DNA of 64,000 nt. Source: G963664935 sp963664935 (GTDB taxonomy: Bacteria; Pseudomonadota; Gammaproteobacteria; Methylococcales; G963664935). Position 1 is the stretch's first letter, and the number at the start of each line of letters is the position of its first letter. The position numbers and the translations under genes are program-made. The stretch covers positions 62,001 to 126,000 of the forward strand of contig CAXXSE010000002.1 in NCBI GenBank assembly GCA_963664935.2, written 5' to 3'. The notes under the pieces were generated by a model. That model saw nothing but the letters and a program-made list of their open reading frames with translations, did no database searches and was not told where the DNA came from. This document shows, piece by piece, positions 46,292-55,427 of this stretch.

Positions 46292-48069
46292 GAAGCCTTT
46301 TTGGTGAAAACCTGGGGCAATGATAATGTACTCAACCATACCGTAGTCAGTGGTCAAGGTCGGATTCTTTGGAGCGAACTCCGGACCAATGATGATTCTT
46401 ATAACGTCTTTCCCGATCATCCTGGGAATTCACCTCAAACGACCGTTGCCGGTCCTGGCGCTGGCAATACTGAATCGCCTAGCGGTTGGCTTTCTGGTGA
46501 TCAAACGGGAATTCATATCAGCGGAAATAATGTTAACGCTTATCTCGATACAGACAATAATGGTAACCCCGATCCGGGTGGTTTAGGAGTTACGGATGGT
46601 AATTTTTTGTCTGCATCCAACCTTGGGACCGATCCTGGATATTCTCCAAACCAAGAAGTTGCCGTACAAAACCTTTTTTATCTTAATAATGTTATTCATG
46701 ACAAGCTTTATAGCCATGGATTTACCGAATCGGTTGGCAATTTTCAAGAAGACAATTTTGGCAATGGCGGCGCTGGTAGCGATTCCGTTAATGCCGAAGC
46801 ACAAGACGGAGGTGGCACAAATAACGCGAATTTTTCGACTCCCGCAGATGGTTCTAACCCGCGAATGCAAATGTACATCTGGACACAGTCAAACCCAAAT
46901 AGAGACGGCGATTTAGATTCAGATATAGTCTGGCACGAATATGGTCATGGCTTGACCTGGCGGATGATAGGTGGCATGAGCGGAGCAATGTCCGGTGCTA
47001 TCGGCGAAGGAATGAGCGATGTGCTCGCTATATTAACTAACAACAATGATGTCGTCGGCGAATATTCATTCAACAACCCCTTCGGTATTCGTAGTGCTCC
47101 CTACACAAATTATCTGCGTACTTATGGTGATTTTGGGGGTTCTAGTGTCCATTTTGATGGCGAAATCTACGCCGCAACGATTTGGAAGTTGTGGCAAATA
47201 TTCCAAGCTAATTCATTGAGCAAGGATACATTATTTGATTATCTGGTTGATGGAATGAATTACACAGCCCCTGGCCCAGCAATGGAAGATATGCGTGATG
47301 GCATATTAGCTGCCGCTGGCTCGGGACACGATTGTCTAGTTTGGGAAGCATTCGCTGCTTTTGGCATCGGTGAAGGGGCTGCGGCTAAGGTTAAGGGGGG
47401 CGGGCTATTCGGTGGCAAGGTCACGATTACCGAATCTTTTGACATACCAAGCGCATGTACCGGCGGGGGCGGAAACCAAGTACCTATGGCTAATGCTGGT
47501 CCGGACCAAACGATCACGACTTCCCCTAGTTTTGTCGTCAGTCTAGACGGCAGCGGCAGTAGCGATCCCAACGACGATCCCATCACTTACGCTTGGGTTC
47601 TACTTGGGTTCTAGTAGAGAAGCCGTTAGGCAGCAGCGCATTATTTGATGATGACACATCCATTTCTCCGTCCTTTACGGCTGATGAGCTGGGCACTTAC
47701 AGGGCTGAACTAATCGTCACCGACGTTTTGAATGCTTCAAGCCTTCCGGATAACGTCACGATTACAGTCACTAACGGAGGAGGAGGCGACACTATCGCAC
47801 CGGTTATCACCAATGGCTTATTGCAGGATGGTAAGGGCAATAAATTCTCGCTTTCTTGGACCACTAACGAGCCTGCGACCTCTGATGTTATCATCAATGG
47901 TACGGTTTATTCGAGCAGCACTCTCGTGACATCTCATGTCCGGAACTTCACCGGCTCAAGGGGTGCTACTTACGACTGCATGCTTAGCTCCACGGATGCT
48001 AGCGGGAATAACGCGACCGATGGTCCATACGTCCAAAATAACTGATTTATTCTTTTAGCAATACTAATG

Positions 48070-48105
48070 AACGGGGCGCCGGTTGCGGCGTCCCGTTTTT
48101 TATTT
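48070..48105 (+). terminator. Intrinsic terminator after the M36 gene
   Basis: Twelve-base arms (48070-48081, 48086-48097) with a GTTG loop and one G-T pair are followed by TTTTTTATTT. It lies 25 bases after the protease stop. The stretch 48106-48630 shows no gene I can support. Confidence 0.8.
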
Positions 48106-48633
48106 AGACCGTTGGCACGGAGGTATCAGTAATAGCGATGGCGGTGTCAGGAAATTCCGGTGGAATCTTTTTATCCTGTGTCACTTCTAAGGCATATTGG
48201 GACACGGGACATGGGGTCACCCATTAGCCTACCTCGGTCAATAGGGCAAACAAATCTTTTCAAGCAAGTTGTCGTTTTTTTTAAACGTCCGATTATTCAT
48301 GAAAGAATCACTTGCCTGCCCATATTCTTCGCTTTGCTTTCAAAGCACTATCAATACGCACCCGTCTTCTCATCGAGTCGGTGTCGCTCAGTTAAAACTG
48401 ATGCGCACCAGTCACCCATCAGGATCTAGGCATCAGCGCTTCCCGAATGGAAGACATGCTGCGCCCGTAGCTCATTCGAGCCCCAGAAAATTATCGGTAC
48501 CAAGCCTTGTCCAATTGTCTTAACGACAACAACTTACGACTGTCGAGTTAATAAGTTTACGCTAGGAATGGATCATAATTCATAACTATCGAATCTGACC
48601 TCGAAGGGTTATTAAAAGACCTGACCCCGATTC

Positions 48634-48896
48634 TCCGTGAGAACATCGATTCCAATTTTCGCATTTACCTCAAGCGAAAAAGCCTGTCGGCGGGTCACTT
48701 TGTTTCGTGGGCTGTACCCCCTTATCTTTGATGTGGATACCATCGACCGCGCCTATTTGAATCAAGCCATAGTAAATGAATTCAAACGCTGTCAAATGGT
48801 GACCACGTCATCATCGCCAAAGGCGATATGACGGATGCTCAAGGCGGCACGAATGCCATGAAAATTGTTCAGGTTGGTGAAGGTTTGGTGGAATAG
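48634..48896 (+). pseudogene. C-terminal remnant of pyruvate kinase
   Basis: The reading frame SIPIFAFTSSEKACRRVTLF and GLYPLIFDVDTIDRAYLNQ, followed after a frame change by GDHVIIAKGDMTDAQGGTNA and MKIVQVGEGLVE, is the last ~85 residues of a pyruvate kinase (effector/C domain). The catalytic barrel is absent and the frame is broken near 48800, so it is a relic. Confidence 0.7.
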
Positions 48897-48922
48897 GAAT
48901 AATATGTTTCGTGGTCTGCTCC

Positions 48923-48940
48923 AGGAGGATGTCCGAGAAA
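48923..48940. repeat. MITE-B terminal fragment
   Basis: AGGAGGATGTCCGAGAA matches the end of MITE-B with one change; nothing further of the element is present. Confidence 0.4.
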
Positions 48941-48954
48941 AAAGATCGTAAAAT

Positions 48955-49683
48955 CTATCTCCAATGCTTAGTTTGCAATGGCCGGATCTTGCTGATCACA
49001 AAGAAAACCCGGTCATTGTGAAGCAATAATAGACGATTTTCCAATGCAATTTGAGCAATGCAACAATCGATGGGACTACGAACAGTCATACCCTGGCGAC
49101 GTAAATCGAAATAGATGCGTGCAGCGGCTCGCCAAGTGGGTTCGGTTGCTTCGGCAAAAGTTTGTCCGTCAAGGTAGTTGCCAAGCAATGACCATTCATT
49201 AGTCTCCTTTAAGGTTGAAACCATCGCCTTTCAGGCGATTAGTTTTAGCTCTTGATTTTTCGTGCTCGTGAACGTACACGTTAACGAGTTTTAGCATCAC
49301 TTGCGAGGCGTTGAAACCCTGCAATCTCACCTCTTGCCTAAAAGCAAAGAACATCATCCATATTGAATGCAATGACCAAAAATCTATCGAGGCTTCGTAA
49401 ACATCTATTTTTCATGCTCTAAAATGAGATTAACTCCGTTCACGAGCACGGCCTATGAACGGGTCTTTAACCCGTATCCGGACTTTCAGTCCGTAACAAC
49501 AACCCTCCGTCTTTTAGACGGGGGTTGTTAAGTTTCATCCCGGCAACCCTGCAGTAATTCCAGCTGATTGAATCGCGACAGCAAGACCTCACCATAACCT
49601 AACCATTGCCGTAGACGTCTCGATTCAGAACCGTCCTTGTCCCGGAATACACGAATCCAGAGCGAGGTATCAATCAGAATCAC
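48955..49683 (-). pseudogene. vapC: VapC-type PIN toxin, split by a palindromic element
   Basis: The N-terminal part (from GTG 49683; VILIDTSLWIRVFRD with the first catalytic Asp, then LSRFNQLELLQGCRDE) joins, after removal of 49215-49532, with LKETNEWSLLGNYLDG and the part holding RSPIDCCIAQIALENRLLLL (catalytic Asp) and LLHNDRVFFVI. Together this is a PIN-domain ribonuclease of about 135 residues. As it stands the toxin is truncated after about 50 residues. Confidence 0.75.
49215..49532. repeat. MITE-E: palindromic element in vapC (about 318 bp)
   Basis: Its left end has an ATCGCC-TTTCA-GGCGAT hairpin. Its right part has hairpins ACGGGT-CTTTA-ACCCGT type, GGACT-TTC-AGTCC and CCGTC-TTTTA-GACGG. 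A longer inverted pair CGTGCTCGTGAACG / CGTTCACGAGCACG spans the centre. No target duplication is evident and no gene fits, as in IS200/IS605-type non-autonomous elements. Confidence 0.6.
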
Positions 49684-49882
49684 GGCGCATGTCACGTAAC
49701 GCCTTGTGATCAAAATCCTCACACAGCTCCAGCTTACCCGCGAGTTCAAACAAGTTTTTCTTCTTGCGGCTGCGGATCAACTCTTTCAGCGCAAGATTCA
49801 CCAGTTCTCGCTTGGTGCGTACACCGGTAAGACTAACAGCTTCTTTGACCAGATCTTCATCCAACACAATATTGGTACGAAT
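49670..49882 (-). CDS. vapB: VapB-type antitoxin
   Basis: The product has the RHH-type DNA-binding start RTNIVLDEDLVKEAVSLTG, then RTKRELVNLALKELIRSR and an acidic tail that would bind VapC. An excellent AGGAGG lies 6 bases before an ATT at 49882, exactly where relatives have the ATG of MRTNIV; an ATG at 49909 would place the ribosome site inside the gene. So translation either starts at ATT or the start codon has been lost. Confidence 0.7.
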   Translation of the reverse strand: MRTNIVLDEDLVKEAVSLTGVRTKRELVNLALKELIRSRKKKNLFELAGKLELCEDFDHKALRDMRRDSD

Positions 49883-49914
49883 GTGCTTCCTCCTAATAGT
49901 GCAGAGCAATACAC

Positions 49915-49920
49915 ATTATA
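49915..49920 (-). promoter_or_regulatory. vapBC -10 box
   Basis: A perfect TATAAT on the minus strand, about 33 bases upstream of the vapB start; the -35 region is poor, as often in autoregulated toxin-antitoxin promoters. Confidence 0.4.
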
Positions 49921-50106
49921 CACTAGATTTGTAACGCACCATTATTAGGCGGGTGATGGAGTTCTGAATGCTTGTGTGGCAGTGAATTATCTCGGAACAT
50001 TACAGAAAGGAATCCGCTTCGCGGAAATTTATTCAATGCCTCCGGCGGGGATATTTTTACAACAGTGATTTATAGGTAGCTGGTTTTATGGAAAGGACAG
50101 GTCAAA

Positions 50107-50340
50107 ATGAGCAAACGGGGAAGCCCAACATTGTGTACCGCATTGTATCAAGCCACTCATGACGTGCGGTTTCATTGTCCCGGGTTTCAAAAAATCCATG
50201 AAAAACACAAAGTGGAAAAACATAAATATCGTGGCGTAGCGATGAGTCATATTGTTCGAAAATTACTGCAAGTCATCCATGCTGTGATTCAAAATGTCCT
50301 TCTCTTCGATCGTCTAAAAGTAGGGGTAAATAATGTTTGA
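50107..50340 (+). pseudogene. C-terminal remnant of an IS110-family transposase
   Basis: The 77 residues starting MSKRGSPTLCTALYQATHDV match the well-known end of the IS110/IS116 C-terminal domain (MSKRGSPxLRRALYxAA), followed by HKYRGVAMSHIVRKLLQVIH. The catalytic DEDD domain and the rest of the element are missing. The gaps 49921-50106 and 50341-50640 show nothing else. Confidence 0.7.
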
Positions 50341-50642
50341 CTTTACATGGTTTGTTTAACCGGTGATCCCTGGATTTTATATTTACTCTTTCGATGCGTG
50401 TTGTGTTGTGAAACAAGCGTCTTGACCCTCTTACTCTTATCTTACATATGCTTTCGGTATGGCAAAATTCTTCAGAATCGAACTTGTGGGTAGTTTGTAT
50501 TTCGTCACGCTAAGTTCGCGGTTAGTGATTTTCGACGACCTTAGATACTCAAGTTGGTTTCGTGATTTTCTCATATTTTTGGAATATTAGTCGTAATTAC
50601 ATTATAATTACTTATTATTCAATAATTCGGAAGAGCGCCGAA

Positions 50643-50897
50643 ATGGTTCATTTAGTTAAAATTGGAAATTCTCAAGGAATTAGAATTCCTAAGCCGCTAA
50701 TTGAGCAGGCTCATTTAGAAGGAAAAGAGCTTAAATTACAGCTGGTTAAAGAGGGTCTTCTTATTTCGCCGGAAAAAGGAGCTAGGGAAGGCTGGAAAAG
50801 TGCAATTGAACGAGCGATTGCTGTTCAAGGCCAAGAGGTAACCGATAATGAGTGGCTTGATGCTCCCTTGGCGTCGGATGATGATCTGGAATGGTGA
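50643..50897 (+). CDS. mazE: AbrB/MazE-type antitoxin
   Basis: From the ATG at 50643 the product has 84 residues. It opens with the swapped-hairpin AbrB motif (MVHLVKIGNSQGIRIPKPLI) and ends with an acidic disordered tail (NEWLDAPLASDDDLEW) of the kind that wraps MazF. The TGA overlaps the mazF start. It would neutralise the toxin and repress the operon. Confidence 0.88.
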   Translation: MVHLVKIGNSQGIRIPKPLIEQAHLEGKELKLQLVKEGLLISPEKGAREGWKSAIERAIAVQGQEVTDNEWLDAPLASDDDLEW

Positions 50898-51214
50898 TGG
50901 TAAAGCGGTTTGATGTGTGGCTTGTTGAGCTTAATCCTACTAAAGGAAAAGAAATCAACAAGACTCGTCCTTGTATCGTTATATCTCCCAATGAAATGTC
51001 CACACTTTCTACTGTGCTTATGGCTCCCATGACAACAAAGGGGTTCGATTTTCCTTGCCGTATAATATGCTGGTTCAAGGGTAAAAAGGGACTGATCTTG
51101 CTTGACCAAATCAGAGCGGTAGATAAATCTAGGCTAGTAAAAAAACTAGGAACCATAAGTGGTAAAATACAGCTAGAACTTTGCTCCTGCTTACAGGAAA
51201 TGTTTGAACATTAA
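50897..51214 (+). CDS. mazF: MazF-type endoribonuclease toxin
   Basis: The 105-residue protein has the MazF/PemK fold signature: KRFDVWLVELNPTKGKEINK, then RPCIVISPNEMSTLSTVLMAP and the LLDQIRAVDKSRLVKKLG end. MazF toxins cleave mRNA at short sequence motifs. The ATG overlaps the mazE stop (TGATG); an ATG at 50891 is also possible. The pair is intact, unlike the vapBC locus 1 kb away. Confidence 0.9.
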   Translation: MVKRFDVWLVELNPTKGKEINKTRPCIVISPNEMSTLSTVLMAPMTTKGFDFPCRIICWFKGKKGLILLDQIRAVDKSRLVKKLGTISGKIQLELCSCLQEMFEH

Positions 51215-51279
51215 AGCAGTCCCGGATTTAAATCTAAATCACACGGCAGGAACACAGTGAAAGATTCCGGAGGAGCATA

Positions 51280-51867
51280 TTACGATTTCCCGACTTTACC
51301 TTCTTCCTTCCTCAAAAGGCGTTGGATATTTGCTTTATGACGCCAAATTGCAAACAATGAAATGATTGTTCCGGTCGTCATCATTGCTTGATCGCCGCTA
51401 AACCACCAAACAAAAACAGGGTTGAGGACAGCCGCGATTAATGCGGAAAGCGAGGATATTTTGAATAGAACCAATGTAACTAACCAAATTAATATCAGCG
51501 CCAGTCCAATAGGCCATGCGAAACCACCTAATACACCTACAGCGGTGGCAATACCTTTGCCACCCTTAAAATTGAAAAAAATTGGGTAAAGATGGCCCAA
51601 AAACGCGGCTAATCCCACTATCGCAATGATGGGGGATTGTGGGGTTACATATTTTGCCAGCAGAACGGGCAGCAGGCCTTTTAGAACATCGCCGAACAGA
51701 GTGACGGCGGCTACTTTTTTTCCGGCAAAGCGGAGAACATTCGTTGCGCCCGGGTTTTTAGAGCCTTGCTGCCGGGGATCCGGTAGATTGAGGCAATGGC
51801 AAACGATGATCGCACTGGAAAGCGATCCCATCAAATACGCAAACGGTACTAACAGCCATTCCCACAT
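51280..51867 (-). CDS. plsY: Acyl-phosphate:glycerol-3-phosphate acyltransferase
   Basis: The 195-residue membrane protein has the three PlsY motifs: AYLMGSLSSAIIVCHCLNLPDPR start with GSKNPGATNVLRFAGKK, FLGHLYPIFFNFKGGKGIAT, and five to six hydrophobic helices. PlsY makes lysophosphatidate from acyl-phosphate and glycerol 3-phosphate in the inner membrane. It is divergent from folB, a standard gammaproteobacterial arrangement. A GGAGGA ribosome site precedes the ATG. Confidence 0.95.
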   Translation of the reverse strand: MWEWLLVPFAYLMGSLSSAIIVCHCLNLPDPRQQGSKNPGATNVLRFAGKKVAAVTLFGDVLKGLLPVLLAKYVTPQSPIIAIVGLAAFLGHLYPIFFNFKGGKGIATAVGVLGGFAWPIGLALILIWLVTLVLFKISSLSALIAAVLNPVFVWWFSGDQAMMTTGTIISLFAIWRHKANIQRLLRKEEGKVGKS

Positions 51868-51995
51868 ATTGTCCTCCTATGGAATATTCGATGGGTTACG
51901 AGTGATCATCCTAAAACAAACGGATATGGCGTAAATAGCATAACATTTTAGCGATCAAGGGCGATTTCAAGGATAATAGGCGTTCCAAAAAAATA

Positions 51996-52373
51996 ATGGG
52001 AAACACAGTGGATATTATATTTCTGCGCGGTCTTCAGATCGAGACAATTATTGGAATTTATGATTGGGAGCGTAAAACCAAGCAAATGATTGTGTTAGAT
52101 TTGGAAATGGCTACCGATATTCGCGAGGCGGCTAAAGCCGATGATATTGAATATACCGTCGACTATAAGGCGGTCTCCAAACGATTAATTACTTTCATTG
52201 AGCGAAGTGAATTTTTACTCGTGGAAACCCTGGCTGAACATATCGCTAAGATCATTATTGACGAATTCGACGTGCCGTGGCTCAAGTTAACGGTTAATAA
52301 AAAGGGCGCGATTCGGGGCGCCACTGACGTCGGAATCGTCATGGAAAGAGGGGAAAAACCGATCAATGCCTAG
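51996..52373 (+). CDS. folB: Dihydroneopterin aldolase
   Basis: The 125-residue protein carries the FolB patterns IIFLRGLQIETIIGIYDWER and DVPWLKLTVNKKGAIRGA with DVGIVMER at the end. It cleaves 7,8-dihydroneopterin to 6-hydroxymethyl-dihydropterin in folate synthesis. Its last codons overlap folK by 8 bases. In a methylotroph pterin enzymes may also serve methanopterin synthesis, but the family fits folate. Confidence 0.93.
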   Translation: MGNTVDIIFLRGLQIETIIGIYDWERKTKQMIVLDLEMATDIREAAKADDIEYTVDYKAVSKRLITFIERSEFLLVETLAEHIAKIIIDEFDVPWLKLTVNKKGAIRGATDVGIVMERGEKPINA

Positions 52374-52860
52374 GGTTTTTATCGGTCTTGGTAGCAATAT
52401 TGAGCGAGAAATTAACCTTCGCTCCGCGCTGAATGCTTTGGAAAAAGAATTCGGGGCTTTGATCTGTTCCAGTATCTATGAAAGCGCTACGGTCGGTTTT
52501 GACGGGGATCCGTTTTATAATATGGTGTTGTCTTTTGAAACTCATCGGGCTCTTCCAGAGGTCATGATGATTCTTCGTAAGATTGAAGTTGGTCACGGAC
52601 GCGCTCGGGCGAGCAACAAATTTTCCTCCAGGACCTTAGATCTGGATTTGATGTTATTCGGCGATCTAATTTCAAAAGAAGAGGGGTGTATTCTGCCCCG
52701 CGGCGATATTTTGCGATATGCTTTTGTTTTGGAACCTCTCGCGGAAATCGCGCCTGAGCTAGTACACCCTGTTCAGAAAAAAACCTACGCCGAAATTTGG
52801 TCTTTATTTGATAAAACCGAGGTTAAACAGAAACGGCTTCCAGTTCAACCGTCGGAATGA
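52366..52860 (+). CDS. folK: Hydroxymethyl-dihydropterin pyrophosphokinase
   Basis: The 164-residue protein has the HPPK signatures: VFIGLGSNIEREINLRSAL, FYNMVLSFETH, and the catalytic RTLDLDLMLFGD with two Mg-binding aspartates, then PRGDILRYAFVLEPLAEIAP. It transfers pyrophosphate from ATP to 6-hydroxymethyl-dihydropterin, the step after FolB. Overlap with folB shows co-translation. Confidence 0.95.
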   Translation: MPRVFIGLGSNIEREINLRSALNALEKEFGALICSSIYESATVGFDGDPFYNMVLSFETHRALPEVMMILRKIEVGHGRARASNKFSSRTLDLDLMLFGDLISKEEGCILPRGDILRYAFVLEPLAEIAPELVHPVQKKTYAEIWSLFDKTEVKQKRLPVQPSE

Positions 52861-52928
52861 CTTTAGCAAAATAAACTGGGGTTCTCAATTTTCGTTCCTT
52901 AATTTCAGTGACCTTGCTTTTCCGCCGA

Positions 52929-53816
52929 TCACAATTCGATTTCCAAACCTTCTCGGGCAAGGGAAATGTCAATTTCCTCGGCTGTTTTTGAGTGATGATC
53001 GAGCACCTGTTGGAATACATCTTCCAATTGTTCATCGCTACGTATCGGTTCGTGGTGGGTACAAATCAGCTTTTTGACGCCGGCTTTTTTTGCCAATTGG
53101 ATAGATGAATCAAATGTACCGTGTCCCCACCCCTGCTTAGCGGGGTATTCATCAACGGTATACGAACAATCGGCAATCAATACATCAACACCCTCCACGG
53201 CTTGCAAAATATGCTTTTCTTTTTCCTGAACCATCAATTGATAGTCATGGAAATCCTCGTCATCGGGATCGTAAATGTTGTAAGGCGGTTCATGATCTCC
53301 GGTAAAGAACATCGACTTATCGCCCTGTTGAATTCTATATCCAAAATTCAAAACCGGGTGATTGAGTGTTGTCGGTGTTACAACGGTTGTTCCAATTTGC
53401 ACGGTTTGGTTTTCGGTCAGGGTGGTAAAGTGTACATCGGCCTTAATTTCAGCTTCTCGGATTGGAAAATAGCTGTACTGTAATTGAATCGATAAGGCGT
53501 GCTCTATTTCTTGCTGGGTCACAAGGTCGAAACCACCGTGTAAATTGATGCGGTTTCCCGGAATGAACAAGGGCGTGAAAAAAGGTAACCCGTGGATATG
53601 GTCCCAATGGGTGTGGGAAATAAAAATATGGGCGGTAATCGGGATTTCGGCGAGCAATTCCTGAGCGAGCGGAAAAATACCGGTCCCACCGTCAAGAATA
53701 ATCAACTCATTGTTGTTGGTTCTCACTTCGATACAGGTTGTATTACCGCCATAAATGACGGTGTGTGGTCCTGGTGAGGGGATTGATCCCCGTACTCCCC
53801 AAAATTTTATTTTCAT
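52929..53816 (-). CDS. Metallo-beta-lactamase-fold hydrolase
   Basis: The 295-residue protein opens MKIKFWGVRGSIPSPGPHT, has the metal motif SHTHWDHIHGLPFF, a later LNHPVLNFGYRI, the TGDHEPP Asp and ADCSYTVDEYPAKQGWGHG, and CTHHEP as last ligand. This matches the GVRGSIP group of MBL-fold hydrolases, related to cyclic-nucleotide or tRNA-processing phosphodiesterases. The substrate is unknown. It stands alone between folK and the lipoprotein cluster. Confidence 0.85.
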   Translation of the reverse strand: MKIKFWGVRGSIPSPGPHTVIYGGNTTCIEVRTNNNELIILDGGTGIFPLAQELLAEIPITAHIFISHTHWDHIHGLPFFTPLFIPGNRINLHGGFDLVTQQEIEHALSIQLQYSYFPIREAEIKADVHFTTLTENQTVQIGTTVVTPTTLNHPVLNFGYRIQQGDKSMFFTGDHEPPYNIYDPDDEDFHDYQLMVQEKEKHILQAVEGVDVLIADCSYTVDEYPAKQGWGHGTFDSSIQLAKKAGVKKLICTHHEPIRSDEQLEDVFQQVLDHHSKTAEEIDISLAREGLEIEL

Positions 53817-53916
53817 TGATTTTTGAGCTTTTTAATCTGTTTGCATGGCGTCTAATCGTACTGGCATTTCAATAGGTATAGACTAAAATAGCACTCTCTC
53901 ACCCTACATTACCAAG

Positions 53917-53953
53917 ACTCAATATCCATGCTCAAAGCATATGGATATTGAGT
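53917..53953. terminator. 13-bp perfect hairpin
   Basis: Arms 53917-53929 and 53941-53953 pair perfectly around 11 bases, directly downstream of the last gene of the minus-strand lipoprotein cluster. A T-run is missing, so it may mainly stabilise the mRNA end. Confidence 0.5.
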
Positions 53954-53958
53954 TATCG

Positions 53959-54903
53959 TCAGTGAGACCAGGCCAAAACCAAGCCATGTTGGAGTTCGTT
54001 CAATATCCAATCCGCGACTTGCTCGGGATTTTCATGATGCCGTCTAGTTTTTTTAACGTATCCCTCCGGAACAATTCGGTCATAGTTATTTCCTGTATCG
54101 GTTTCTTGGGATTTCAATGGCGCGAATGAATGACCAAAGGTTGTCACCCTTGCTAATATTTCGCCGGTTTTTACTTTCTTGGCCGATGCCCGGAGTTCGT
54201 ATTCAAGTTCGGGACGTTTCGATGGCATGGCCAATATTTCAATAAAGATATCCGCATAATCTTTCAGGGCGTCCATTTCTATCTTTTTGACGCTCAGTAA
54301 ACCGGATGAGTCCTTAGCATCATCGACATCGGCGGCGACCAGTCGCATTATTGTCGCACGATCCACTAGTTTGACTCCGGACGATAAGAAACCCTCGGTT
54401 AAGCGATTTTCGAATCGCCATTTCCAGTCTGAGGACGTTGAGAATCGGCTCCCTTTATCTCCAAATCGGGTTGAACCTTCGGCGATTACCAATAATCGGT
54501 CGCCTTGCTTTTTATCTTTTCCGGCGAGAACCACGCGATGGTTTTCTTTCCAGTCGAGAATATCTTGTGACAATTCACGATTGTTGAAGATGGCGATTTT
54601 GGGAGATCTGTTTTTACGGTAGGCATTTTCAAATCCAACACGCGATTGCCTTGATAAAAAGGCGCCAAGAGGATCCCGTTGATTATCCTGTGCTTGTTGA
54701 AAGCCACCCCGAGGTACACGCTCGCGTTCGATGGCAGCCCCATCCAATAAGGATGTAGTGCGCGGCCCGGACGATAGGGGTCGAACCGGAATGGGTTCTA
54801 CTTGACCAGGCGGTGTTTCCTGCTCTAGATAAACGGTCGAACAAGCGGTTAATATCAATAGTGTCGAAAACAAGAAAATGTTCTTGAAATGGTGACTCAT
54901 CAT
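53959..54903 (-). CDS. Envelope lipoprotein, CsgG/curli-like flavour
   Basis: The 314-residue protein has a lipoprotein signal (LFSTLLILTACSTVYLEQ, lipobox Cys about 21), a proline-rich linker and a C-terminal domain (about 125-310) with RLLVIAEGSTRFGDKGSRF and LTEGFLSSGVKLVDRATIM, patterns that recall the nucleotide-like fold of CsgG/LpoB-type proteins. It is the last gene of a lipoprotein operon and directly abuts the YcfL-like gene. Function unknown; periplasmic face of the outer membrane is likely. Confidence 0.65.
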   Translation of the reverse strand: MMSHHFKNIFLFSTLLILTACSTVYLEQETPPGQVEPIPVRPLSSGPRTTSLLDGAAIERERVPRGGFQQAQDNQRDPLGAFLSRQSRVGFENAYRKNRSPKIAIFNNRELSQDILDWKENHRVVLAGKDKKQGDRLLVIAEGSTRFGDKGSRFSTSSDWKWRFENRLTEGFLSSGVKLVDRATIMRLVAADVDDAKDSSGLLSVKKIEMDALKDYADIFIEILAMPSKRPELEYELRASAKKVKTGEILARVTTFGHSFAPLKSQETDTGNNYDRIVPEGYVKKTRRHHENPEQVADWILNELQHGLVLAWSH

Positions 54904-55410
54904 TTATCGCCCCTCTCTAACTTCAACATAGTAATAAGCGGTATCAATTTTTGCGGACAGCAGATTGCAGGTTCCGATTCCATTTTGGCCAAGATGAATG
55001 CGCTGCCAGGAGGTTGGGCCTTCAACCGGTATTTCATTTTGGTCAAAGAATAATGCACGGCATTCCACTTGTTGTGGATACTCCGTCCTGTTTCGTATTA
55101 CCACATAGATGCGCATCGTGCCCGTTGGCGTGCGCTTTCCGCCATGATTTTCCACCGCGATTTTACCGACATAGTCAGCATTTTCGGAAAACAGTTTGAG
55201 GTTTTGGCCGAATACCTTAGTCGTACGTTCTTGCAGATTCGGATCGATGATATTGACTGAATTCAGCCGGATTCCAGCCTGTGGCATAGTGGCGTCTCGA
55301 ACCCGCAATCCAGGCGTCGATCCCTCTATAATGACGGTGCGTTGGCATCCAGCGGTAATGAGTATTAACATTATCGAAATAATGATAAGAAATTTATTTT
55401 TTAACAGCAT
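54904..55410 (-). CDS. YcfL-like lipoprotein (DUF1425)
   Basis: I start it at ATG 55410, behind GGAGGCGACG; an upstream start would lose the signal peptide. The 168-residue product has KNKFLIIISIMLILITAGCQ with a lipobox Cys and the DUF1425 body (NADYVGKIAVENHGGKRTP and TGTMRIYVVIRNRTEYPQQ, FFDQNEIPV). In E. coli ycfL lies beside lpoB, and an LpoB-like gene is two genes upstream here too. Confidence 0.8.
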   Translation of the reverse strand: MLLKNKFLIIISIMLILITAGCQRTVIIEGSTPGLRVRDATMPQAGIRLNSVNIIDPNLQERTTKVFGQNLKLFSENADYVGKIAVENHGGKRTPTGTMRIYVVIRNRTEYPQQVECRALFFDQNEIPVEGPTSWQRIHLGQNGIGTCNLLSAKIDTAYYYVEVREGR

Positions 55411-55427
55411 CGCGTCGCCTCCAGTAA

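Larger units (their letters stand above)
43579..48045 (+). pseudogene. Fungalysin-type (M36) metalloprotease gene, broken three times
   Basis: Fragments in order: signal peptide and start of the FTP propeptide (43579-43853), rest of propeptide (45662-45965), protease (46292-47614) with the zinc motif DIVWHEYGHGLTWRM and the third-ligand region GAIGEGMSDVLA, then PKD- and fibronectin-like C-terminal regions (to 48045). An IS of 1800 bp interrupts after GVTHIK, MITE-C after ANGTL (EAFLVKTW resumes), and an 11-bp tandem duplication near 47605 shifts the frame after YAWVL. Without these it would encode a secreted protease of roughly 780 residues. Confidence 0.85.

Noticed and set aside
48160..48523. 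Overlapping open frames of 84-89 codons after the M36 terminator
   Set aside because: No domain, no ribosome-binding site, and low-quality composition; treated as non-coding.
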